64,000 bases of DNA from Platynereis dumerilii (taxonomy: Eukaryota; Annelida; Polychaeta; Phyllodocida; Nereididae): NCBI GenBank assembly GCA_026936325.1, contig JAPTHN010000003.1, forward strand, positions 49,098,511 to 49,162,510, in the 5' to 3' direction. Positions 34,801 to 47,000 of the stretch are shown here, in pieces (the stretch's first letter is position 1; every line of letters begins with the position of its first letter). The position numbers and the translations under genes are program-made. The notes under the pieces were generated by a model. The model ran no database searches, was not told where the DNA came from, and worked only from the letters and a program-made list of their open reading frames with translations.

Positions 34801-36302
34801 TATATTTGCATAATCGGAAGGCCTACAGTTTTTGTAAAATATTAAAAATACACAAAAAATATTGAAATTACACAAAAAATTTAAAGAAAAATTTTGTAAA
34901 AATTTGTAAAGAATGCGAGACAAAATGTCTAGTCACTGTATGTGTGAAAAAATAGAAAATGTCCAATGTCTATTTCAGTACACGCAATCAAAAGCAACAA
35001 CAACAAAGTAGAAGAACCTCATATCCTTCAAGTAACAACCGAATGATGAGAGTATTGCGACCACACCACGTTCTGCGCTCTCCTGCCCGCTTCACAGTAA
35101 ATGTTAATACATCAGCCAAACCACGACTATTGAGCAATAATAACCAAGTCACCAACTGCCTCCTTCTTCCACTGAAACGTCGAACTTCAATTACACGCAG
35201 GTACCAACATCTGAACCTCTGCCCCTCCGCAAATATTTCAGAGAAGCAAAAACAATTATCGAACAATTTCAATTTACATATTCGGTAGTTTGTAAAATAT
35301 TGAAAATACACAAAAGAGTATGGAAAATACACAACAAAACAAGAGGTTATATTTTTATAAAGAATGCAAGACAAAAATACCTATAGTCATCATACGTAAA
35401 AAAAAATTAAAAAGTCTGTTGTCTATTTCAGCACTCGTAATCAAAAACAAAGGCCACAACAACAAAGTCAAAGACCCACATATCCCGCAAGTAACAACCG
35501 AATGATGAGAGTATTGAGACCACATCATGTTCTTCGCTCTCCTGTCCGATTCGTCATAAATATGAATAAATCAGCCAAACCACGAAAATTAAGGAATAAT
35601 AACAAAGTCAACAACCGCCTCCGTCTATTACTGAAACGTCAACCTTCAATTACAAGCAGGTACAAAAATCTAATCCTTTGCCCCTCTGAAAATATTTCAG
35701 AGAAACAAAAAAAATTATAGAACAATTCAAAGTTACAGATTCGGTATAGTTTTTGTAAAATATTGAAAATACACAAAAAAATAAGGAAAGTAGCCTGCAC
35801 AAAAAAACAAGAGGTTATATTTTTTAAATAAAGAATGGAAGACAAAAATATCTAGTTATTGTATGTAAATAAATTTAAAAAGTCTGTTGTCTATTTCAGC
35901 ACTCGTAATCAAAAACAAAGGCCACAACAACGAAGTCAAAGACCCACATATCCCGCAAGTAACAACCGAATGATGAGAGTATTGCGACCACACCACGTTC
36001 TCCGCTCTCCTGTCCGCTTCACCATAAATGTGAATAAATCAGCCAAACCACGACAAATAAGAAATAAACAATTAAGGAATAATAACAAAGTCAGTAACCG
36101 CCTCCGGCTATCAATGAAATGTCAACCTTCAATTACAAGCATGTTCCAACATCTCAACCATTGCACCTCTGCAAATATTTCTGAGAAACATAAACAACTC
36201 TTGAACAAGTTTTTTGCCCGCAACGGAAAACTCTCACTTGGAGCTAATTGGCATCGAAATGAAAAATTCTTCTCTAAGCAAGACATGGATAGACAGCTGT
36301 AA
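28895..36302 (+). CDS. Highly basic Arg/Lys/Asn-rich protein with five tandem terminal-exon copies
   Basis: Exon 1 is 28895-28918 (MGNLSAGQ, donor GTGAGT, phase 0). Exon 2 is 30825-31036 (TRQDVEVVIKKRNSKRL..., ending in RS dipeptides RSRSRSRLPITRS, phase 2). The next exon exists five times: 32944-33283, 34496-34775, 34979-35288, 35432-35720 and 35900-36302. Each follows a TATTTCAG acceptor and supplies one base to complete a Ser codon, so any copy keeps the frame. Each starts S(T/A)RNQ/R and contains RVLRPHHVLR, then a basic Asn-rich stretch and QPSITS. Copies 1 and 5 share a further end (WHRN...FFS+Q...RQL). Each copy has its own stop. The composition suggests a nuclear nucleic-acid-binding protein. 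I do not recognise the family. CAGCTGTAAAT at the end of copies 1 and 5 could alternatively be a splice donor into an unseen exon. Confidence 0.65.
29756..30697 (+). mobile_element. TA-flanked transposon of the GGGGTAAGTTGTGCC family, complete, 942 bp
   Basis: It lies in intron 1 of the basic-protein gene. The left end is GGGGAGACCGGGGTAAG and the right end CTTACACCGGTCTCCCC, with TA on both sides. Next to the termini are repeated CGGGGTAAGTTGTGCCGC units (three near the left, three inverted near the right). It is non-coding and serves as reference for the truncated copy at 12.4-13.4 kb. Confidence 0.8.
31290..31680 (+). repeat. hAT-like GCGGATCCAG repeat with long G and C runs
   Basis: It starts CAGTAGCGGATCCAGGGGG, carries a poly-G run at about 31350-31363 and a C run at about 31664-31674. 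The right boundary is uncertain. It lies in intron 2 of the basic-protein gene. Confidence 0.4.
31801..32320 (+). mobile_element. Mariner-like foldback MITE, 520 bp, TA duplication
   Basis: It starts CACTCTTGCTCATAA and ends TTATGAGCAAGAGTG, with TA on both sides. The arms of about 200 bp are diverged inverted copies (CAACAAATTTTCTAGA against TCTAGAAAAATTGTTG; GGGTCCATTCAACA against TGTTGAATGGGTCC). It is non-coding. Confidence 0.85.
32616..32795 (+). mobile_element. MITE, 180 bp, GGCCAGACAAAATTGATC family
   Basis: The ends GGCCAGACAAAATTGATC and AATTTGTCTGGCC are inverse copies, followed inward by TTTAGCTTCTCGG and GAGAAGCTAAA. A relative lies at 51709-51902. Confidence 0.75.
33640..34340 (+). 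mobile_element. Palindromic element, about 0.7 kb, inside intron between exon copies 1 and 2
   Basis: TTGCTTGATTTAGGAATGAA (about 33728) and its inverse TTCATTCCTAAATCAAGCAA (about 34236) form one pair. TTTCTTGCTCAGTTTCGGTG (33642) pairs with CACCAAAACTGAGTAAGAAA (34320). The centre has a GGATCCAGACAG-like remnant near 34083. A related fragment lies at 53478-53500. Confidence 0.65.
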
Positions 36303-37900
36303 ATCAAACCTATACACCATCAATTCCATAAAACAAAACAACAATTTCATTTTTAATAACTAGTTCCAGACTGATTGACTAATTTACCTTCAGGAGATTG
36401 TACGAAGTTCAGTGCCAGAATTGTTTACGTCTTCTTGGCATCTTCATAAGTAGGGGAAGACGCTGAGAAGACACAGAAAATTCTGGCTCTGAATTCGTAC
36501 AATTTCCTGAAAGTAAATTCATCAAATGTGAGACATACACCGGCCTTAGCGCCAATATAATTACCATCAATTCCAATCAATATATATGAATCCAAAGATA
36601 GAGAATCGCCATTCAAAATATTTCCAGACTCCAAGAATTCCATTAATGTCTAATATAATATGCTGGCAATATTGAACACAACTACCATCCAGTCAATATT
36701 TTCACAACATATAATAGGCCTACAGTATACTTCAACATGTCATTGTCACCATATCTCTTTATTTTTTACTAAATATATGATTGGAAGAGATGGTATTCAT
36801 TTGTTTTATTTCGTTGAATTTAAAGCACTACTTGTACAAGACATGCACCTTAGCGCAGATAAAATTACTGTACATGCATGCTCTACACCACTTCCAATGC
36901 AAATTATAAATGCAAAGCATGCTTTTTGCATATCTCCAAAGAAAATGATACCTTTTAGATTTCTTTTACAAATTATGATATTTGTGTCATGGAGCCAATA
37001 TCTTGTCAGTTTTGTCCAATTCTGTTAGTCCAGTGGGGAGTTATATATTCAATAAATCAGGTTTTGGTGTGTTCCAACTATTATGCAAATTCTTAAATGC
37101 AGTTTGAATAAAGTAAAATTGACCTATCTTATCTTAAAGTGCCATGAACATATATATACCTCTGGAGATAAAAATTAAGTCTATTTTTTTTTCTCCCAGT
37201 AGTATGACCAGGAATTTTTTTTGCAATCAAAAAACAAAAAGTAATGTATATCTATGCCTTGGCGTAATTCATTTTTCAAGATGTGATGAAGTCAATAAGA
37301 ATTTATGTGTCGCATACACGAAGATCCCACGCACTTGAAGGAACTAGTAAGACAATAATGGTCACACATTATTATCCTTTATAAATTGTCTTGAATTTCT
37401 TGGTCTGAAGCATATCCTTTATACCTTCTACCTGCTACTATGTGTACAAGTGCTTAGGAGGTGCAATCATTAGATATTTTAGGGGGGGGGGGGTCATTGA
37501 CGTTAAATAAATTAGGCCTATTGATTTTGCCGTAACGCGAAAATATAATTATTTATTCGAAAAGGCAAAGATGTAAAATATTTTTTTCTGAATCCAACAA
37601 TAACCCCCCCCCCTTCAAGAAATTATTTTCTGGACTGTCCAAAAAGTGTAAATTATTTAAATTTATTTCACTAAAACTGGGCAAGAAATATTTACTGAAA
37701 AAAAATCCAAACTCCCCTCTGCTCTGTGGAGATTCAATGGTGACCCTAAAACTTAAAACATGTCACCACACTAAAGTCACTAACTATGGATGAAGAACCT
37801 TACAAAGATAACGCCGAGGGCTTGCTGCCGAGCATTTTCCAAAAAATGATCAAAAATACATTTTCCGATACGTGGAGCTGGAGTATTTTTGTGCCGTGTC
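36303..37900. other. Intergenic stretch between the basic-protein gene and NELFCD
   Basis: A possible 3' UTR with AATAAA at 37051 and 37107. The rest includes a duplicated/inverted GAATTGTACGAA-type segment (36395-36500) and a G-tract/C-tract repeat at about 37480-37615. No coding frame was recognised. Confidence 0.4.
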
Positions 37901-37919
37901 GCCTCCTGGCGGAAACAAG

Positions 37920-38030
37920 AATTGTAATGGCGGCGTCGTGAAAAGTTATTTTTTGTGTATAGGATAAAAGGATGCATTAGGCAACAATTCAGTGGTCTTA
38001 CAACTTCAAAGTGCTGTAAAATGGCGGATT
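37920..38030 (+). promoter_or_regulatory. NELFCD core promoter region with two YY1-type ATGGCGG elements
   Basis: GTAATGGCGGC at 37924-37934 and AAAATGGCGGA at 38018-38028 both fit the YY1 core AAnATGGCGGC; the second overlaps the start codon. No TATA box is placed at an obvious distance. YY1 elements at or just downstream of the start are common in TATA-less housekeeping promoters. Confidence 0.5.
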
Positions 38031-41000
38031 ATGACGAAGACAACATGTGGGACGGAGAAGAATATCCCGAGGTGAGTGCAACGTTTTGAAAACCATCCTG
38101 AAATGGAACGACTGAGCGATAATGAAATGTTTTGAGTAAATAATTTGAGTGTTTCATTTTAGACTTGTCAAATTTGACAGATTCAATGGAATGGGGATAT
38201 TCACATTCAGATTGTTGTTTTGGTGGTTTTTTTTTTGTTCGCGGGTTGCTACAATATGGACCGACCAGATGACAGCTGGTACAGGGAACGGAGGATTTCA
38301 CCCCGAGACAAAATTTTCAGGGGGGGATCCAGAAGATTCTGGTGGGGGGGGGTCTATTTTGCTATTGCGTCGTGGAATGCTATTTTCTGGAGGAGCACTC
38401 ACTATAGGCCTACTAACGGTATGTGTTAGCCCAAGTCAAGAACATATGAGGGGTACCTAGGGGGACACATGTTCAATATGGGGGGCACATGCCCCCCCCC
38501 CCTCCCTGCAGGAACGCCACTGAATACGCCTTTTTCTAAAAATATTGTTTCATAGAGACACCATATCAAAGTTACTGTGAATAGTGTTTTAGCCTGCAAG
38601 TAGAACTACGCCCTACCCCCAAATATTTTAATAATGATTCTGTTATAATCAAATAAGATTATGAAAGTGATGACAGTCTTTTCTTCTCCTGTATTTAGTC
38701 CCCAGAGCAAGAGGAGGAAGAGGGAGAAGATGAAATGGACGAACATGTTGACAACGACGCCCTCCAAGCCGAGTGCCTCCACAGCTTCGCCAGTGCAGAT
38801 TACATCATGGAGCCCCATGTGTTCGACCAACTTAGGAAGTGAGTAGCAAGTTTCTATTTAGAGTGTCCTTTCAACAATGTTCTATTCAGAGTTTAATATT
38901 CAAGGAGCGAATATGACTGCATTTATGACTGTCTTCAGAAGGTTTATGAATTTGTCTGGACAGTGATTTGTGAGAGAATTGTCTCAAAAGACAGATATCA
39001 TGGGTTTCAGAAAGCCATCCTCTGAATTTCAATACTGAAAAATTTCTTAAGTGTCTGCCAGGCCAGACCAATAAGGCTCTGCTTATTGGTCTGGCAGTTC
39101 CTCCTGTTTGTATCCTAGAGTGCTAGATATTATTCACTCCTAAAATATGTTACATTGCCATACTATCATCGATCATTGCAGCAACATTAAATCGACCGTT
39201 GCTACATATATCTTGATTCATATGCAGGTATTTCAAAGCAGGGGGAGCTCCTGAGCAGGTCGTTGAACTTCTGTCTGACAATTACACGGCCGTCGCTCAA
39301 ACCGCTAACTTGCTGGGAGATTGGTTGATTCAGGCTGGTGAGTGAATACTTAGAAGTTTAGAATTTGTGTTGAACTAATAAAACAACTGTAGGTATATAT
39401 ATATGTAAGATTTTATTTGAAGTATTAAGTTGTACTGGTAAATTGTCAAATATGTAGTCTTGTATGCATTTGAGTTTTATCTCTACTCGTGGTAAACTTG
39501 TAATTAGAACTTTGACGGGTACTCAGATACTGACAGATAGTGTTATTCCCTTTGCTGAACATTTAGAGTTTCTAGTTTCTTTGGGAAAATTCTTTTTTGG
39601 CTTTTCTAGTATTAAAGAGGCAAAATAGATTTAGAGAACCGGTTGTTTGACTAAATTTGTTGGAGTGGCATGGCAGCCTAAATGTTTCACTGGCCAAGAA
39701 CCCTGCCCAGTGTAGCTATCTAAACAGGCGATAATTAGTATTATTTGAGCACGTTCAGTCGTTCACACTACAGTAGCCTATAATAATTTTTACCCCGCTG
39801 GCTATGTAATAGCCTACGGGGTACTGCAGTCCTCAATGCCTCAATGTGCTGGGGATTTCGTCAAGCATAACTCACTTTGTGTTGCTCATATTTCACTCAA
39901 ATTTTGCCTGTTATCTTATTTTGTCATGCAGATGGGAATGACAAGTCCGTGCGTCCGTACGGACACGCGGACGTACGGACGTACGGACACACGGACGGAC
40001 ACACGGACAGAAGGATGGACGCACGGACGGATGGACGGACGTACGGACACACGGACGGACACACGGACGTACGGACACACGGACGGACGGACGTACGGAC
40101 ACACAGACACACGGACGGACGGACACACGGACACACGGACGGACACATGGACGGACACATGGACGCACGGACACATGGACGCACGGACACACGGACGGAC
40201 ACATGGATCCGAATGGTCTCAATGGCTTCACATAGAGCCAGCGGGGTTTACGTGCTTGCACGGTATTTTTTTTATTTTTTATCTTAAATATTTTTGGTTA
40301 CAGGAGTTGATGTGGAGGAGGTAGAGAGGATGGTAGAAGGTCACTTGAAGGAGATGATCATAAAACAGTTCGATCCCAAAAAGGCCGACTCCATTTTCAG
40401 TCACGAAGGAGAGGTATGATGAAGACCAAGAAAAATTTTCCTATAGATGTTTGTAAAACGATTTGGCCTTCTGAGTGCTAAATCACATTCAGTGGGGGTT
40501 ATTTTTGAACAAATGGTGTTGCTATCTTTTATACAAGCATTGCAAATTTTCAATACCTGTGAAATGCATGTTGAGACTTCAAATAGAAAATTTGAATTCT
40601 ATTATCGTTGACGCAAGAACGGAATTTGCTGCGGGATTTCCCGCCGCGCATGCGCCGTGTAACCCACAACGCTTCCTCCGCACTTATTTCGTTGACAGCG
40701 CGGTGTTAACATGTCTTTCTGCTCGCTCTTAAATAAGATGTTTTACCATCATTTAACAGCTTATAAAAGCTGCTCAACAGCTAGCAGATGCGCCAATCTT
40801 GGCTACTTCAACTGCTGGAATAAAGACATCGTTATGGCGAGTGTTTTTAGACGTATTTTCGTCTAATTTGGTTGACGTTTTTGACAACGTGAGTAAACAA
40901 AATGGCCGACTCGGCCGTCACCAAAGTAGCCGACGCGGCTTTTGCATTTCTTTTATGAATGCACAACTTGTTCAAGCTTTTCCTAAGCATCTGAGGGGAC

Positions 41001-44000
41001 TGAATCAGTCTTCCTTACGACAATTGCACCTGACTGGTTTTCTGACGAAGCCATTCACCTCTGAGGCTGACTCAGCCTGTGTATTGTCAAAACACTCAAG
41101 TCTATGGTCAATCTGCCCACACGGGCTATAGACCTATATATGAATGCTGGAATCCAGTCTGTGGCCAGTTGTCACACACCAATGGTAATTTGGCTACGTG
41201 GTGTTTCTTTCAAGAATATTGCATACATATATTGTTGCAAATATTGCATACATATTGCTTCAGACAGCCGGGGTGCTGTTTTGCCACTGGTCTGGTACCA
41301 GTATAGTGGTGCCACAGGCCGATGATTTTACATGCTGGGACATGGCACCAATGGAAAACTAGCGTGAACTTGCGGAAGCAAGCAGCTTCAATGCCACACG
41401 AAAATAATTTTATTGCCCGGGCCTTATCCGGCATCTGAAACAGCCCCCGACTATGTCTGGCCAATACCACTGTCTGTTGCATGTTTGACAGACAGCTGGT
41501 TTTAGTTTCATTTCATAGGAGAAACGCTCCTCTGATTGAGGTCATGGGGCACAGCTGGGATGACATATTCTGTGCTCGTATATTCCCACATATCCAACTG
41601 GCAGAACTGGTGGTACAATTGAGTGTCAGATACTCCTCCTTTATTGGGAATCGTGTATAATAAGACCAGGCCATGCACAGTTGCAAATATATAGATAGTA
41701 CTGGTGTAGTGTTACTTGACTCCCCACACATCAGGCACATGGACTCAAATTTGAGCCGTAAAATCGCAGGCATATCTTGCGCTGATTTGATGAAGGCATT
41801 CATAAGGCCTCTTGTTGTGCATATAGATCTGGTGAGGGGAGTGCAAACTGCCAATACAGGTGATCTTACTCTGTTGCTGGAACCTGTAGCGTTCTCATTT
41901 CTAGGCCACCGAGAGAGCCATGCCAAGGAGGGACAGAGCCTCCCCAAGAGCCTAATTCTTTCTCTTGCAACTGTTACTCTTATGCATTGTATAATGTCAA
42001 TGACAGCCCTTAGTAAAATCTTCCCCTTACATCAGACTCTCAACCTTATAACAGGTTTAGTACATTCAGTTGCTGATTTGAAGTTGCTTAGGTTTAGTTA
42101 TGGCATTTATCTGAGCCAGCAAACTAAAAGCACTTAGCATGATTATATTGGACCAGGTGTTCTTTACAGAGATGCCAACTAGGCTCCCGGCAGAAGGGTC
42201 CTTGGCCATCTTGAACATTAGTTGGGCTCATTTATTGGTGCTGTACCTACTACATCTTGTATGACATAGATGTATGGAGTTCACTGCTCATAGAAGGCTA
42301 TGCTTTTGCACTCTCTTAAATGGTTTATTAGTAATAAACTCCTTTAAATGTGTAGAACTCACAAGTGGACATCCTTCAACCAAATTTCCAATTTATGTAC
42401 AAGCACTGCTGTTGCCTCTCTCAATATTATTTGATGCCTATACTAACTTGCTGACACAAGTGTCTATGGGAAGGCGAATCTTGTCTTAATACCTTTCTTT
42501 GCCTAAAGTTCATTTGGGTGGCCCATGTCAGTTGCCACAATGTTCAACTCAAGTTCCCTATATCAGATGGTTGAGCCAGTCACTGTGAGTCACACTGTAA
42601 TTAAAGAATTTGTCGTCATGTGCACATGCCCCTTTTCTGCACTAAGGTGCATAACCTGTGCTGATCATTATTCCCCCGACAAGCCTGGGATGCTAACAAT
42701 GCTTATTGGCATTCTAAGTTGATATACAGCATTTATAATACAATGGGGCTCCTGTTGGCTTCAAAGGCCTACATATGTAATTACTCCGGAGTCATAGAAA
42801 CTCCAAATGGTGGTGCGATAAAACCGTCATTGGTCCACCTTCATCCCTTTTCCTTGGGAGTTTATGTGTGCAAGGCATGGCGATTGTGTTCGAGGGACTG
42901 GAAGTGTTCGTCCTCCAATGATCGAATTATTTGTATAGCTCATTGCTACCAGGAAATCGGCTGCACAGGGTTAGAGCGATTTCCCGTTCCTCCCATTACC
43001 TTATCCTAAAGGGATAAATTGCCAGAGCATGACACTCACGTAGAAATCTGGGGGGGGGGCAGTGTGTGGCCCACACTCAACTGACGCCATGTGGACGCGT
43101 CTCGGACATCTCTATTAATGGTTGTGTTGCTAGCCGTGAAATGGTCGCTATTGGCAAGGGTAATTTTTCCATTCACGGAACCAGTGGTCCACTCAGCGGT
43201 GATAATATACTTAAATGGCACACATACTTCATTGAATATGAGTAGTGCAAAGTCTACTCTTGATGCCTTAGTACAACTGTATTCATATTACATATTAAAT
43301 CACAAGCAAAAGGCAAGAATATCACAGATATGCCTTATGGCCAGTGAACGCATTCCAGAAATTGGTGCATTATAAGTCCTTGGATTTATTCTTATCTGAA
43401 TTACGTCACTTGACGTCTGACTCGTTGCTGACACTATAGCAAATATTTCTATTACCTAGCATAAGGTCACTGCCTCTTACCCTTTGTGAGATTGATTCAC
43501 ATTAACTTGCGAAGCTAATGTGGCAGCCAACGACTACTCAGACTGTGACTTGGGACTTGAGCTTGCATGCATGTCAGCCTTTGCAGTGTCTCTGCCCAAA
43601 CTATTCTGTCCTTTTACACTATTCCTCCACCAAGAAGTGGACGTCTGATTGCCAAAACATACCTTGCTTGCATTTTCTGCCTAACTCGGCCATTGGGTGC
43701 TTTAGTTGCTCAGTTGGGGCAGTTCTCCTGACCAGGTAGATTGTCAGTTCTTTTGAGTCACAATTTTTGACCAAGTGCAAGCTACGCTAATTCCAGAACT
43801 AGCTGGAGCCAGCTCCTCTCCTCAAATACCTGCTATTAATTTCAGGTTTCTGGCAATCAAACCAACCACCTTTCAAATAAAGATTTTTGAACATTACATG
43901 CACACTTCTGAAAATGACCACACAAGCTGTTTGCTTAGGTTCTGCATTGCCTTATACCACCGGCTGCAGTTTAGTATTCAGAGGCCAATCGCCTTAATTG

Positions 44001-47000
44001 TTCTACACTGACTATTGCTGAGGTGTGAGACTCTGGTGTGCAACCACCTCACCCCAGATTATTCATTCAATGACAAATGCAGGTAGTCACCCTACATTAT
44101 TGTCTCCAACCTTACAGTTGTTCTTAACTATCTCAGAGCCTTGAGCTGGGAACACTTTTCTCATCAGAATGGGGTGAGCTACTGGACGACTCCATGAGCT
44201 TGGCCGTTGTGGCCGGCAATAGTTTCTATCATGAGGGGCAGATCTGGTCTTTACGGAGTATTGGCTTATTTGGCCGGCGATGATCTCGGTTTACTTGGTT
44301 GAGAGATTCACCATTGGAGTTTATCACACTTTTGTGGCATTTGTTTCTAACACAGGGCACAAAAATTGCCTTACAGAAGTTAGACCGTGTGATCAGAAGT
44401 TACTTGTTCTCACATTTCAACCTGCTCCTTAATCATAATGGGAAACACTCTCCTTACGACCTTTGCTGGTTCATCACAGACTCTTGGGTTTACAAAGGTT
44501 ATACTGAACAGTGTCTACATATCTGTCTGGCACTTGTGTTCCATAATTTGGACTAATAGATCACTGTTATATCTATGTATATACATTTATTATTCCTTGC
44601 TAACTTATATAGTAGGTTATGCGCCAGTAATCACACTAAATTGGCACTTTCAATATGGATCAAGACACCTGGGCATGCATCCAAGATGCTTTTGCAGCTC
44701 GCTCTATTATCTATGAGCCAGCCTCCACACCTTCTGCTTGGCACAGCGCTGTCCCGAATGGGGATATTATAAATTGTGGAGTGTATGAGTTCTGACATGA
44801 TAGACACTCTGCTACATGAAGCATCGACATGGTCACGGACCAATCATGGCTTCAAACTGTGCGGAGGAAGCGTTGTGGGTTACACGGCGCGTGCGCGGCG
44901 GGAAATCCCGCAGCAAATTCCGTTCTTGCGTCAACGATAATAGAATCCCCCAATTACACTAACGCTAGGAAGTGTGATGGGGATTCTGTAAGTTGACGCA
45001 AGGAACGAGAATTTGATGCGCCCACCCTGCCCTTAATTCCCCATGATGATTGGGGCAATGTCTTGCCATCAACGCTCTGGGTGTATCTATATATGATTGG
45101 TCCGTGAATCGGGCTCCCGGAAGCGTTGTGTGTCACACGCCGCATGCTCAGCGAGAAATCCCGCATCAAATTCTCGTTCCTTGCGTCAACTTACAGAATC
45201 CCCATCACACTTCCTAGCGTTAGTGTAATTGGGGGATTTTTGTTGTTCCAGCTTAGATTGCATTTCATATTATGCATGTTATGTATCTAGTAGTATCATG
45301 GTGCAATGTTAGTGCAATATTTCAAACATTTATGCATAATATTATGTTTCGTTATTTCTAGCCTCCGTCGTGGCTTGCTGAGATGATAGAGTATCGTTGC
45401 TGGAGACAACTGTTTTACAAATTAGCTGAGGAGTACCCCGATTGCCTGATGTTGAACTTCACGGTCAAGGTAGATCCCTAATTTGTTTTTCAGCTTTTAG
45501 ATAGAAAGTTACTAATTTATTCTGCCTTAAATCATCATTGTTATTGTCTCAATGAAGAAGTGAGGGAGTCTTTACAATATATATCAAAGTAATCTCATTA
45601 CTGAACATCTTTATTTGTATATGACTTTATCTCGAGGAGTAGTTGGGAAAGCAAGCCTAAAGTTGGGATTTATTTATTAATTTTTGGCTTTAAATGTAAG
45701 ATAAGTCCTCTAAGAAATCCCACCCTCCTGCACAGCGACCCTGCTAAATCAGGGCGTGCTTTCAACAAATAAAAGCAAGGGGTATTTTAACTGCACTGAA
45801 ATAGGCTGCCTCATTTTTGCAGGGTACCTTTGGAGGATGACTGGATGAGAAATCCAAATAATGCATGCATTTTTGCGATTTAAAGAAGAATCTCTAAAAA
45901 AAAACAACTATCTATTTTCTTGGAACAGAAGTAATGGTTGTTAAGTGCTAGAAGTAGTTGAGCAATATGTTCAGGTCTAAGAGATACTTTTGACACTATT
46001 AAACGTTTATGCCTCCTTTGTGTAATTGATAAGTATTCTGAATATATTTGCCATTTTGTGAACAGTTGATATCTGATGCTGGCTACCAAGGAGAGATCAC
46101 CACCGTATCAACTGCCTGCCACCAGATTGAAGTCTTCTCTCGAGTGTTGAGGACTTCCATCACAAACTTCCTTGAAGGCGGAGAAGAAATTATTCAGAAG
46201 AATCTTCCCGAGTTTACTGTAAGTCTCTGAAAAGTTTTATTAAATCAAAGAATTCATAAGGTGCCATGGCCTATTGAATAAGGTGCTCGCCTGGTAACTG
46301 AGACATTGCAACTTAGACTCCCAACCACGGCAAGGAGCAACTGAGCAGATCCGTAACTATTTGCTTCTCTCCACCCAGGTGTAAATGGGTAATTGGTTAT
46401 AGGCTATGGTAGAGTGACTTAGCATTGTGTACGCTGGAAACGGCTGTCTGGCTGTATACACCCTGGGAAGTTGAGAAAGGCTCATGCTTGAGCAGGCCTG
46501 CCAAGGGTGTAATTGTAAAGTCTGTTGAGACTGACTTTGTCGGTGTAATGGACTATTAAAAAAATCATGCATTTACACTTATTTACATTATGAATTTTTC
46601 TGGTGCATTTGATTGCGAAAAGTCTGGAAAGATATCGTCACTTTTCAGACAGCCGGCAATCGCTCAGAATGCTACCTAAAATACTATGAAAACTAGTAAA
46701 GAAAATGTTTAAAATCTTTGTCTAAGTTCTCTTCCTATTCTTCCAGAAAATGGTTTGCCACGGTGAACACACATACCTGTACAGCCAAGTTCTGATGCAA
46801 GTTTTATCCCAAGAAAACAAAGGAGGTTCAAATATCAGGAGGCTCTGTCAAGAATTGCAGAAATGTGCCAGTGAAAGGTAAAAAAATCAATTTTTCATTG
46901 ACCTGAATCCTGGTTGAAAGCTTCATTTTCTCTATTGAAAAGTTTGTCAGTGCAATGCTATGAACGATCTTAATGCTAATTAGTAATTACCACACTTGCA

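Noticed and set aside
34988-35374. 128-aa minus-strand frame over exon copy 3
   Set aside because: It is the antisense of a stop-poor basic exon; the + strand frame is repeated with splice sites five times.
39836-40324. Several long overlapping frames on both strands (His/Asp/Arg/Thr-rich or Cys/Val-rich)
   Set aside because: They are translations of the GGAC minisatellite, which lacks stops in most frames; it lies inside an intron.
41513-42137. Overlapping 144-aa (-) and 154-aa (+) frames inside the 4.35 kb element
   Set aside because: No recognisable motif, they overlap in opposite directions, and neither is long enough for a transposase.
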